Part shown: positions 17,206 to 25,144 of the stretch, one piece after another
Layout of the letters: each line of letters opens with the position of its first letter
Numbering within the stretch: the stretch's first letter is position 1
Assembly (NCBI RefSeq): GCF_039680535.1
Contig: NZ_JBDKSS010000012.1
Coordinates: forward strand, 95,084-159,083
Reading direction: 5' to 3'
Length of the DNA: 64,000 nt
DNA from: Parvibaculum sp039680535
GTDB lineage: Bacteria; Pseudomonadota; Alphaproteobacteria; Parvibaculales; Parvibaculaceae
The notes under the pieces: generated by a model
What the model saw: only the letters and a program-made list of their open reading frames with translations
What the model was told of the DNA's origin: nothing
The model's database searches: none
Position numbers and translations under genes: made by a program

Positions 17206-18315
17206 ATGGACGTGCGCGCGGCAGTGGCATTCGAGGCGGGCAAGCCGCTTGAGATCGAGACGGTGCAGCTCGAAGGCCCGAGGGAAGGCGAGGTGCTGGT
17301 CGAGGTCAAGGCGACCGGCATCTGCCACACGGACGCATTCACGCTTTCCGGTCAGGACCCCGAAGGATTGTTCCCCGCCATTCTCGGTCATGAAGGCGCG
17401 GGCGTCGTGGTCGAAGTGGGCGCGGGCGTGAAGTCGCTGAAGCCGGGCGATCATGTCATTCCGCTCTACACGCCCGAATGCCGTGAGTGCAAAAGCTGCA
17501 CGAGCCACAAGACCAATCTCTGCACCTCGATCCGCGCCACGCAGGGCAAGGGCCTGATGCCGGATGGCACGAGCCGCTTCTCCTACAAGGGCAAGCCGGT
17601 CCTGCACTACATGGGCTGCTCGACCTTTGCGAATTACACGGTTCTGCCTGAAATCGCGCTGGCGAAGATTCGCCCGGACGCGCCTTTCGACAAGGTTTGC
17701 TACATCGGTTGCGGCGTGACCACGGGCATCGGCGCCGTCATCTTCACGGCGAAGGTGGAAGCGGGCGCGAATGTCGTCGTCTTCGGTCTCGGCGGCATCG
17801 GTCTCAACGTCATTCAGGGCGCGAAGATGGTTGGCGCCAACATGATCGTCGGCGTCGATCTCAACCCGGCGCGCGAGGGTCTCGCGCGTCAGTTTGGTAT
17901 GACGCATTTCGTCAACCCGAAGGAGATCAAGGGCGATCTCGTCGCGCATCTCGTCGAGTTGACTGGCGGCGGCGCGGACTACAGCTTCGAATGCATCGGC
18001 AATGTGCACACCATGCGCCAGGCGCTTGAATGCTGCCATCGCGGCTGGGGCGTCTCGACGGTCATCGGCGTCGCGGGTGCCGGTCAGGAAATCTCCACCC
18101 GTCCGTTCCAGCTCGTCACCGGCCGCGTCTGGAAGGGCTCGGCCTTTGGCGGCGCGCGCGGCCGCACCGATGTCCCGCGCATTGTCGACTGGTACATGGA
18201 CAAGAAGATCAACATCGACGATCTCATCACCCACATTCTGCCGCTGGAGCGCATCAACGAAGGTTTCGACCTGATGCACGAAGGCAAGTCGATCCGCTCG
18301 GTCGTCGTTTACTGA
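17206..18315 (+). CDS. frmA: S-(hydroxymethyl)glutathione dehydrogenase (class III ADH)
   Basis: A 369-residue zinc alcohol dehydrogenase that oxidises the formaldehyde-glutathione adduct to S-formylglutathione with NAD. Catalytic zinc ligands are seen in G-I-C-H-T-D-A-F-T and G-H-E-G-A-G. The structural zinc cluster is C-R-E-C-K-S-C-x5-N-L-C near residues 94-108, and the Rossmann motif G-L-G-G-I-G near 200. The start at 17206 (M-D-V-R-A-A-V-A-F-E) has GGAG upstream and the class III N-terminus. The ORF opens 16 codons earlier without a ribosome site. It is followed by the next pathway enzyme, S-formylglutathione hydrolase. Confidence 0.95.
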   Translation: MDVRAAVAFEAGKPLEIETVQLEGPREGEVLVEVKATGICHTDAFTLSGQDPEGLFPAILGHEGAGVVVEVGAGVKSLKPGDHVIPLYTPECRECKSCTSHKTNLCTSIRATQGKGLMPDGTSRFSYKGKPVLHYMGCSTFANYTVLPEIALAKIRPDAPFDKVCYIGCGVTTGIGAVIFTAKVEAGANVVVFGLGGIGLNVIQGAKMVGANMIVGVDLNPAREGLARQFGMTHFVNPKEIKGDLVAHLVELTGGGADYSFECIGNVHTMRQALECCHRGWGVSTVIGVAGAGQEISTRPFQLVTGRVWKGSAFGGARGRTDVPRIVDWYMDKKINIDDLITHILPLERINEGFDLMHEGKSIRSVVVY

Positions 18316-18405
18316 CGCTGGCGAGGACGCCTGAGATCGGCCTGGTGATGCCGCGTGGAGAACTTCCGGCGAGTTCTGCGGCATCATCAATTTGTTCGAG
18401 GTACC

Positions 18406-19251
18406 ATGACCATTGAGTTCATCGAGTCCCATCGCTGCTTTTCCGGAACGCTTCACATCTGCCGGCATCAGTCGGAGGCGACGGGAACGCCCATGCGCTT
18501 TTCCGCCTATGTGCCGGATGGCGATGGGCCGTTTCCCGTTGTGACATTTCTTTCCGGCCTCACCTGCACGGAAGAAAACTTCACCGTGAAGGCGGGCGCT
18601 TACAGGAAGGCATCGGCGCTGAAGCTCGTCGTCATCGCGCCGGATACCAGTCCACGCGGCGAAGGCGTCGCCAACGATCCGGCATACGATCTGGGTCAGG
18701 GTGCGGGCTTTTACCTCGATGCGACCGAAGCGCCATGGGCGCCGCATTTCCGGATGGAAAGTTACATCGCAAAGGACTTGCAACAGGTCGTCGTGGAGAA
18801 CTTCCCGGCAGACATGAAACGGCAGGGCATCACAGGCCATTCCATGGGCGGGCATGGCGCGCTGACGCTGGGGTTGAAATATCCGGGGCTCTTCCGTTCC
18901 ATTTCCGCATTTGCGCCCATCGTCTCGCCGACGCGCTGCCCCTGGGGCGAAAAGGCCTTTACCGCCTATCTCGGCGCCGACCGCGAAACATGGAAAGCGC
19001 ACGACGCCACGCTTCTCATCGAAGCGGGCGCGGCGAAAGGCCATTACGAAACGATCCTTGTCGATCAGGGCGAGGCCGATAGTTTTCTCGAAGCGCAATT
19101 GAAGCCGCAGCTTCTGGAAGAGGCTTGCGCGAAGGCCGGGCAGAAACTTGTGCTGCGCATGCATCCCGGCCACGACCATTCCTATTATTTCATCCAGACC
19201 TTCATCGACGATCATCTCGCTTTCCACGCCGCAACGCTTCTCGCGTCATGA
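18406..19251 (+). CDS. fghA: S-formylglutathione hydrolase
   Basis: A 281-residue esterase-D-type alpha/beta hydrolase that converts S-formylglutathione to formate and glutathione, the second step of formaldehyde detoxification. The family motifs are L-T-C-T-E-E-N-F near residue 55 and the nucleophile elbow G-H-S-M-G-G-H-G-A near 146. The catalytic acid region lies near 220 and the histidine is in P-G-H-D-H-S-Y-Y-F near 256. The ATG at 18406 is preceded by GAGG; the open frame extends 17 codons upstream without support. Its last four bases overlap the start of the amine oxidase gene, so the two are translationally coupled. Confidence 0.95.
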   Translation: MTIEFIESHRCFSGTLHICRHQSEATGTPMRFSAYVPDGDGPFPVVTFLSGLTCTEENFTVKAGAYRKASALKLVVIAPDTSPRGEGVANDPAYDLGQGAGFYLDATEAPWAPHFRMESYIAKDLQQVVVENFPADMKRQGITGHSMGGHGALTLGLKYPGLFRSISAFAPIVSPTRCPWGEKAFTAYLGADRETWKAHDATLLIEAGAAKGHYETILVDQGEADSFLEAQLKPQLLEEACAKAGQKLVLRMHPGHDHSYYFIQTFIDDHLAFHAATLLAS

Positions 19252-20513
19252 GCGGCGAGGTCGACATCGCCATTATTGGCGCTGGCGCGGCGGGCATTGC
19301 GGCCGCGCGGCGCGCGCAGGACTACGGGCTTTCCTTTGCGCTGCTTGAGGCGCGGGACCGTATCGGCGGGCGTTGTCACACCGACACGGACACGCTCGGC
19401 GTGACATGGGATCGCGGCGCGCATTGGCTGCATTCGGCAGCCGTCAATCCGCTGACGCATATGGCCGAGGCGCTCGGACACCCCTATCTCAAACGCGAAA
19501 GCTTCATCGACCGCACCCTGCATCTCGGTTCGCGTCTTGCCACCGAGGCGGAGAAGGCGGACTACCAGCGCGCTATCGACGCCGCTTTCGAAGCCGTCGA
19601 CGCGCTGGGCGAGAAGGGGCTCGATGTGCCGGTGGCTGAGGCGCATGATCGGGGCTCGCGCTGGTATCGCCTCATCGAACATCTCCACGAGGCGATCAGC
19701 GCCTTTCCGCCGGAGCGTATTTCCGCGCTCGATCTCTATCGCTATTACGACAGCGGCGAAAACTGGCCGCTGATCCGCGGCTATGGCGCATTGGTGGAGG
19801 CGCTGGGCTCGCATCTGCCCGTCTCTCTCGGAACGCCGGTGACAGCGGTGGATTGGTCAGGACGGGGCGTCGCAGTCGAAACACCAAAGGGAAGGGTGCG
19901 GGCGAAGGCCGTCATTGTCACCGTTTCGACGAATGTTCTGGCGCGAGGACTTATCCGCTTTTCGCCCGTCTTGCCGTCCGCGATGCAGCGCGCCCTCGAC
20001 GGCGTGCCGACGGGTGTGGCGAACAAGGTCGCGATCAAATTCTCGCGCGATGTCTTCGGCCTGCCCGATACGAGCTATGCCTCGTTCATGGATGAGCGCG
20101 ATCCTGCGCGCCACGCGCTCAGCTTTCAGATCAGGCCTTTCGGACAGGAGCTTGCAATCGCCTATCTCGGCGGGCGCTTCGCCGAAGAGATGGAGGGACA
20201 AGGCGAGGCCGCGATGATCGACATGGCAACATCCGCGCTTGCCGACATGTTCGGCTCGTCGATCCGTGGTGCAGTCGAAGGAGCGGTTGCGACCGGCTGG
20301 GGTGCGGACCCTTACGCGCTCGGCGCCTATTCGTCGGCGCTGCCGGGACATGCGGAGGATCGGCTCAGGCTCGCGGAACCCGTGGGCGAGCGCATCTTCC
20401 TTGCCGGGGAGGCCGTTCACCCAAGCTGGTTCTCGACCGTGCAGGGCGCTTTTCTTTCAGGCCGCGATGCCGTGGAGAGGGCGTGCCTCGCCATCGGCCA
20501 TTGCTCTTGCTGA
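19248..20513 (+). CDS. FAD-dependent amine oxidase
   Basis: A 421-residue flavin monoamine-oxidase-family protein. The dinucleotide-binding motif I-I-G-A-G-A-A-G-I near residue 8 is followed by L-E-A-R-D-R-I-G-G-R near 32, the MAO/polyamine-oxidase signature. A C-terminal FAD contact F-L-A-G-E-A is near 385. The ATG overlaps the fghA stop (ATGA), so it is made together with formaldehyde-detoxification enzymes. Flavin amine oxidases acting on N-methyl groups release formaldehyde, so an N-methylated substrate is an attractive inference. There is no signal peptide, suggesting a cytoplasmic enzyme. The substrate itself is not evident. Confidence 0.8.
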   Translation: MSGEVDIAIIGAGAAGIAAARRAQDYGLSFALLEARDRIGGRCHTDTDTLGVTWDRGAHWLHSAAVNPLTHMAEALGHPYLKRESFIDRTLHLGSRLATEAEKADYQRAIDAAFEAVDALGEKGLDVPVAEAHDRGSRWYRLIEHLHEAISAFPPERISALDLYRYYDSGENWPLIRGYGALVEALGSHLPVSLGTPVTAVDWSGRGVAVETPKGRVRAKAVIVTVSTNVLARGLIRFSPVLPSAMQRALDGVPTGVANKVAIKFSRDVFGLPDTSYASFMDERDPARHALSFQIRPFGQELAIAYLGGRFAEEMEGQGEAAMIDMATSALADMFGSSIRGAVEGAVATGWGADPYALGAYSSALPGHAEDRLRLAEPVGERIFLAGEAVHPSWFSTVQGAFLSGRDAVERACLAIGHCSC

Positions 20514-20571
20514 AAGCCATTGCCAGAATGGCTGCATCGAAAAACACGAAAATTCAATCAGGGAGGATTTC

Positions 20572-21492
20572 ATGTCTCAGCCGAAACTCATCGCGAGCGG
20601 CCTGCAGTTTCCGGAAGGCCCCATCGCCATGCCGGATGGCAGCGTCATTCTGGTCGAAATCAAGCGCGGCACGCTGACTCGCGTTCACCCGGGCGGAAAG
20701 ACGGAAGTCATCGCGACTACCGGCGGCGGCCCGAACGGCGCGGCCATCGGCCCGGACGGCGCCTGCTACATCTGCAATGACGGCGGCTTCGAATGGCATG
20801 AAGTCGGCGGCCTCACCATTCCGGGCGACAAGCCTGCGAATTATTCGGGTGGCCGCATCGAACGCGTCGATCTCAAGACCGGCAAGGTCGATGTGCTCTA
20901 CACGCATTGCAACGGCAATCCGCTGATCGGCCCGAACGACATCGTCTTCGACAAGCATGGCGGCTTCTGGTTCACCGACCACGGCAAGGGCGATGGCCGC
21001 ATTCAGTATCGCGGCGGTCTCTACTACGCGAAGATCGACGGCTCGCTCATCAAGGAAGTGGCATTCCCGGTGCTCTCCGCGAATGGCGTCGGCCTCTCGC
21101 CGGATGAAAAGACGGTCTATGTCGCCGACACATTTTCGGCGCGCCTCTTCGCTTTCGACATCGTCGCGCCCGGTGAAGTGGCTCCGCCCTCGGGCCCCGG
21201 CGGTCCGGGCCGTTATGTCGGCACGGCGCCTGGCCATTGCTACTTCGACTCTCTTGCGGTCGATGCGGAAGGCAATATCTGCGTGGCGACGCTGCTTCAT
21301 GGCGGCATCACGACCTTCTCGCCGGATGGCTCGAAGATCACGCATACGGCCTTCGACGACGTCCTTCCGACCAATATCTGCTTCGGCGGCAAGGATCTGA
21401 AGACCGCCTTCATCACGCTTTCGGCCTCGGGGCGTCTCGTCGCCGTCGAATGGCCGACGGCTGGTTTGCCGCTCAACTTCCTGAACAAGTAA
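20572..21492 (+). CDS. SMP-30/gluconolactonase-family protein
   Basis: A 306-residue six-bladed beta-propeller of the SMP-30/LRE family (gluconolactonases, lactonohydrolases). Calcium/substrate-site features are F-P-E-G-P near residue 14, the G-P-N-G-A loop near 46, P-N-D-I-V near 122 and L-S-P-D-E-K-T near 176. The ATG at 20572 has GGGAGGA upstream, a strong ribosome site. It lies 58 bases after the amine oxidase gene in the same direction and could be in the same transcript. It probably hydrolyses a sugar lactone or similar, but substrate is not determinable. A palindrome just downstream may end the transcript. Confidence 0.82.
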   Translation: MSQPKLIASGLQFPEGPIAMPDGSVILVEIKRGTLTRVHPGGKTEVIATTGGGPNGAAIGPDGACYICNDGGFEWHEVGGLTIPGDKPANYSGGRIERVDLKTGKVDVLYTHCNGNPLIGPNDIVFDKHGGFWFTDHGKGDGRIQYRGGLYYAKIDGSLIKEVAFPVLSANGVGLSPDEKTVYVADTFSARLFAFDIVAPGEVAPPSGPGGPGRYVGTAPGHCYFDSLAVDAEGNICVATLLHGGITTFSPDGSKITHTAFDDVLPTNICFGGKDLKTAFITLSASGRLVAVEWPTAGLPLNFLNK

Positions 21493-21520
21493 GAGCGGTC
21501 GTTACGCCACTACACTCTGC

Positions 21521-21549
21521 GTCATGCCCCGGCTTGTCCGGGGCATGAC
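21521..21549. repeat. Intergenic palindrome (REP-like), possible bidirectional terminator
   Basis: A perfect inverted repeat with arms GTCATGCCCCGG and CCGGGGCATGAC around a five-base loop. It sits between two convergent genes (stops at 21492 and 21563), so it may end both transcripts although no T-run follows. The sequence is a single-hairpin relative of the elements at 13705 and 28571. Confidence 0.7.
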
Positions 21550-21562
21550 GGATTGGAGTTGG

Positions 21563-22711
21563 TTATTCGACGCTGATCTTCGGCGCCTTGCGGGCGCCGG
21601 CGCCGAGAGCGCTGTCGATATGCGCGCCGACGCGGCGCGCGATCTCGATGAAGACTTTCGCTTCCTCGCTGTCGGGCGCGGTGGCGACGATCGGCGTGCC
21701 GGCGTCCGAGGTTTCGCGCACCGCCATGTGCAGCGGCACTTCGCCGAGGAAATCGCAGCCGAGCGTTTCGGCCATCTTCCGCGCGCCGCCCTGACCGAAG
21801 ATGTAGGATTTCTCGTTCGAGCCGGGGCTGACGAAATAGGCCATGTTCTCAACGATGCCGAAGACGGGCACGTGGGTCTTCTCGAACATGGCGAAGCCCT
21901 TGCGCGCGTCGATGAGCGCAATCTCCTGCGGCGTCGAGACGACGACGGCGCCTGTCAGCGGAACGCGCTGCGCCATGGTGAGCTGTGCGTCGCCGGTGCC
22001 GGGCGGCATGTCGACGATGAGCACGTCGAGTTCGCCCCATTCGGTTTCGCCAAGCATCTGCATCAGCGCCGACTGCACCATCGGACCGCGCCAGATGGCC
22101 GCCGTGTCTTCCGGCACGAGATAGCCGATCGACATGGTCTTGAGCCCGTAATTGGTCTTGGGCTTCAGCTTTTTCGTTTCGGTCACTTCGGGCTTGCCCG
22201 TAAGGCCGAGCATGCGCGGGATCGAGGGGCCGTAAATGTCGGCATCGAGCAGGCCCACACGGCGGCCGAGCTTGAGGAGGCCGAGCGCGAGATTGACGGC
22301 GACCGTCGACTTGCCGACGCCGCCCTTGCCGCTGGCGACCGCGACGATGGCCTTGATGCCGGGCATGTTGATCGGCCCGCCCTGCGGCGCAGGCCGCTGC
22401 GGCGCCTCGTGCTTGTGGTCGCCGTGAGAGTGGTCATGCGCGGGGCGCGGAGCCGGCTGGTCGCGATGCGCGGTCAGCACAGCGGTGACGCTGAGAATGC
22501 CCGGAAGCTTGCGCACCGCTTCCTCGCATTGCCGCCGCAGCGGTTCGGAGGTCGGTCCGCGCTCCGGCGCGACCTCGACGCTGAAGCCGACATGGCCTTC
22601 GCGAACCACGAGGCCCTGAATGAGACCGGCGGAGACGACGTCCCTGCCGCTCGCTGGGTCGATGACGGCGGAAAGCGCCTTGAGAATATCTTCTTTGGAT
22701 GCGCGGTTCAT
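21563..22711 (-). CDS. mrp: Mrp/NBP35-family iron-sulfur carrier ATPase
   Basis: A 382-residue ApbC/Mrp P-loop ATPase thought to carry and deliver iron-sulfur clusters. The N-terminal DUF59/FeS_assembly_P domain (about residues 1-85) is followed by a His/Pro-rich linker. The ATPase has the deviant Walker A G-K-G-G-V-G-K-S-T near 130, the Mrp signature D-x-L-I-V-D-M-P-P-G-T-G-D near 230 and S-T-P-Q-E near 258. The usual C-terminal C-x-x-C is not seen: the corresponding segment reads N-M-A-Y-F-V-S-P, so cluster ligation would differ from E. coli ApbC. The start at 22711 is conventional; the frame remains open upstream. Divergent from hflK. Confidence 0.88.
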   Translation of the reverse strand: MNRASKEDILKALSAVIDPASGRDVVSAGLIQGLVVREGHVGFSVEVAPERGPTSEPLRRQCEEAVRKLPGILSVTAVLTAHRDQPAPRPAHDHSHGDHKHEAPQRPAPQGGPINMPGIKAIVAVASGKGGVGKSTVAVNLALGLLKLGRRVGLLDADIYGPSIPRMLGLTGKPEVTETKKLKPKTNYGLKTMSIGYLVPEDTAAIWRGPMVQSALMQMLGETEWGELDVLIVDMPPGTGDAQLTMAQRVPLTGAVVVSTPQEIALIDARKGFAMFEKTHVPVFGIVENMAYFVSPGSNEKSYIFGQGGARKMAETLGCDFLGEVPLHMAVRETSDAGTPIVATAPDSEEAKVFIEIARRVGAHIDSALGAGARKAPKISVE

Positions 22712-22875
22712 GCTCTTGCCTTGATGGGCCGGAATGCCCACATGCGAGTGTGCCTGGCGCGCCTGCGGCGCGGCGGGGCCCCGGGGCGCGCGTTGCGCCT
22801 TGGGGGTGAGTGTCATATAAACCCCGGTAAGAACAAAACCAACACCGGCGAATTTCCCCAGATGAAGGAAACTTG

Positions 22876-24015
22876 ATGCCCTGGAGCAATCAGAATGGCG
22901 GCGGCGGAGGCTGGCAGGGCGGAGGTGGCGGCAATAGAGGACCATGGGGGCAGGGCCCCTCGGGTGGCGGAAACCGGCCGCCGGACCTCGACGAACTGAT
23001 CCGGCGCGGTCAGGACAAGATTCGCGAAATTCTTCCCGGCGGCACAGGCGGCTCTCGCGGCCCGGCTCTTCTGCTGGGCCTTGCCGTTGTTGCCATCGTG
23101 GCGTCGACCAGCTTTTTCCGCGTCGACACCGACCAGCAGGGCATCGTGCTGCGCTTCGGCCAGTTCGTGCGCACCGAGCAGCCCGGCCTTCATATGAAGC
23201 TTCCCTATCCGATCGAGACGGTCGCGAAGCCGACGGTGACGCGCGTCAACCGCACGGACATCGGCACGCGCGAAGGCGGCGGGCCGTCGGCGGAGGAAGG
23301 GCTGATGCTGACCGGCGATGAGAACATCGTCGATATCAGCTTTTCGGTTTTCTGGCGCATCAAGGACGCGCCGGATTTCCTTTTCAAGGTCGAGGATCCC
23401 GAGCGCGCAGTGAAGGCGATGGCCGAAAGCGCAATGCGTGAGGCCGTGGGCCAGTCGAACATTCAGGTTCTTCTGACGACGGGCCGCGCCGAGGTTCAGA
23501 CCAGGGTGCGCGATCTCATGCAGTCTGCGCTCGACGCCTATGGTGCGGGCATCGTGGTGACGGAAGTGAAGCTCCAGAAGGTCGATCCGCCGTCGGCCGT
23601 CATCGATGCCTTCCGCGACGTGCAGGCGGCGCGCGCCGATCAGGAGCGCCTCCAGTACGAGGCGAATACCTACGCCAATACCGTGGTGCCCAAGGCGCGC
23701 GGCAAGGCCTCGCAGATCACGCAATCGGCTGAAGCCTATCGCGAGCAGATCGTCGCCGAGGCGGAAGGCGAAGCGAAGCGCTTCCTGTCGGTCTATGGCG
23801 AATACAAGAACGCCAAGGATGTTACGCGCCGGCGCATCTATATCGAAACGATGGAGGGCGTCCTGGGCGGCATCAACAAGGTGATCGTCGATCCGAAGAA
23901 CGGCAGCGGCGTGCTGCCTTATCTGCCTCTTTCGGGCTTGAAGCCCTTGTCGCCGGTATCGGGCAACACATCCGCCGGATCATCCGCGGCTACGGGTTCG
24001 GAGGCGGGCCAATGA
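22876..24015 (+). CDS. hflK: HflK, FtsH protease modulator subunit
   Basis: A 379-residue SPFH/prohibitin-family membrane protein that forms the HflKC cage around the FtsH protease. A Gly/Asn/Trp-rich cytoplasmic N-terminus (about residues 1-50) precedes a transmembrane helix at about 60-78. The SPFH domain (about 80-260) and a long helical segment with alternating Ala/Glu/Arg follow. The ATG at 22876 follows AAGGAAA; a TTG three bases earlier is less likely. Its final four bases overlap hflC, so the two partners are co-translated. Confidence 0.95.
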   Translation: MPWSNQNGGGGGWQGGGGGNRGPWGQGPSGGGNRPPDLDELIRRGQDKIREILPGGTGGSRGPALLLGLAVVAIVASTSFFRVDTDQQGIVLRFGQFVRTEQPGLHMKLPYPIETVAKPTVTRVNRTDIGTREGGGPSAEEGLMLTGDENIVDISFSVFWRIKDAPDFLFKVEDPERAVKAMAESAMREAVGQSNIQVLLTTGRAEVQTRVRDLMQSALDAYGAGIVVTEVKLQKVDPPSAVIDAFRDVQAARADQERLQYEANTYANTVVPKARGKASQITQSAEAYREQIVAEAEGEAKRFLSVYGEYKNAKDVTRRRIYIETMEGVLGGINKVIVDPKNGSGVLPYLPLSGLKPLSPVSGNTSAGSSAATGSEAGQ

Positions 24016-24890
24016 ACAGGTCAATCGGTATCGGCGTCGTCGGCGCTCTCGTCGTCGCAGCAGTTGCGGCCTATCTCTCGCTCTTCACGGTGACCATGAC
24101 GCAGCAGGCCATCGTGTTGCAGTTCGGCCGTCCGGTCGGGCAGGTCATCACGGAACCCGGCCTTTATGTGAAGGTGCCGCTCATCCAGAACGTCGTCTAT
24201 ATCGACAAGCGGCTTCTGACCCTCGAGTCTCCGACTGAAGAAATCATCGCTTCTGACCAGAAGCGTCTCGTGGTCGACGCCTTCGCGCGCTACCGCATCG
24301 TCGATGCGCTGAAGTTCTATCAGGCCGTCCGCGATCCGCGCCTCACCGAGACGCGGCTGCAGCCGAGCTTCGGATCGGCATTGCGCAACACGCTGGGCGA
24401 CAACAGCCTCGAAGCGTTGGTGCGCGACAATCGCGCCGGGCTGATGCGGAAGATTCAGGAGAACTTCAACAAGACGGCGAGCGATCTCGGCATCGAGATC
24501 GTCGATGTGCGCATCCGCCGCGCGGACCTTCCCGAGGCGAACAGCCAGGCGATCTTCCGCCGCATGCAGACCGAGCGTGAACGCGAGGCGGCTGAAATCC
24601 GCGCTCAGGGCCAGGAACAGGCGCAGCGTATCCGCAGCAAGGCGGATCGCGACGTGACCGTGCTGCTGGCGGACGCCGAACGCGATGGACAGATCGTCCG
24701 CGGCGAGGGCGATGCGACGCAGAACAAGATCTATGCCGAGGCTTTCGGCAAGGATCCCGAGTTCTTCGCCTTCTATCGCTCCATGCAGGCCTACAAGAAG
24801 GCATTGGGCGGCGAGAGTTCGACGATGGTCGTGAGCCCGGATTCGGAGTTCTTCCGTTATTTCGGCAATGAGGGCGGCGTGAAGCCCTGA
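24012..24890 (+). CDS. hflC: HflC, FtsH protease modulator subunit
   Basis: A 292-residue partner of HflK with an N-terminal transmembrane helix (about residues 5-25) and an SPFH domain including Q-Q-A-I-V-L-Q-F-G near 35 and P-G-L-Y-V-K-V-P near 55. The C-terminal helical section has the conserved R-x-x-M-x-x-E-R-E-R-E-A near 195, and F-A-F-Y-R-S-M-x-A-Y follows near 255. It is coupled to hflK by a four-base overlap and followed by the DUF2065 gene and a Do protease, the standard alpha- and gammaproteobacterial order for membrane-protein quality control. Confidence 0.95.
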   Translation: MNRSIGIGVVGALVVAAVAAYLSLFTVTMTQQAIVLQFGRPVGQVITEPGLYVKVPLIQNVVYIDKRLLTLESPTEEIIASDQKRLVVDAFARYRIVDALKFYQAVRDPRLTETRLQPSFGSALRNTLGDNSLEALVRDNRAGLMRKIQENFNKTASDLGIEIVDVRIRRADLPEANSQAIFRRMQTEREREAAEIRAQGQEQAQRIRSKADRDVTVLLADAERDGQIVRGEGDATQNKIYAEAFGKDPEFFAFYRSMQAYKKALGGESSTMVVSPDSEFFRYFGNEGGVKP

Positions 24891-24915
24891 TGGCCCAGGT
24901 GCCGAGGCTATCGGC

Positions 24916-25101
24916 TTGACCGACCTTCTCTCTGCGTTGGGCCTGGTGCTGGCGATCGAGGGGGCGCTTTATGCGGCCTTTCCCGGTCCCATGCGCCGGG
25001 CGCTTGCCGCCATCGGTTCCCAGCCTGAAAATGCGCTTCGACGCACAGGCATGCTTGCACTTGTCCTCGGGGTTGTGCTCGTCTGGCTGGTAAGGGGATA
25101 G
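24916..25101 (+). CDS. DUF2065 small membrane protein
   Basis: A 61-residue protein with two hydrophobic helices (about residues 4-24 and 44-60) and the R-R-x-G-M-x-x-L-V-L-G pattern of DUF2065 (YjeT-like). It starts at TTG with GAGG eight bases upstream. DUF2065 is regularly found between hflC and a periplasmic Do protease, as here, suggesting an accessory in the same membrane quality-control set; its biochemical role is not known. Confidence 0.82.
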   Translation: MTDLLSALGLVLAIEGALYAAFPGPMRRALAAIGSQPENALRRTGMLALVLGVVLVWLVRG

Positions 25102-25144
25102 CGGCCGGGGCAGGCCGCACGCGAGGTTGAAGGAACGACGTTCG

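Noticed and set aside
17185..19227. 680-codon minus-strand open frame opposite frmA and fghA
   Set aside because: A shadow of the two real plus-strand enzymes; His/Arg/Asp-rich composition and no motifs. Such long antisense frames are common at this GC content.
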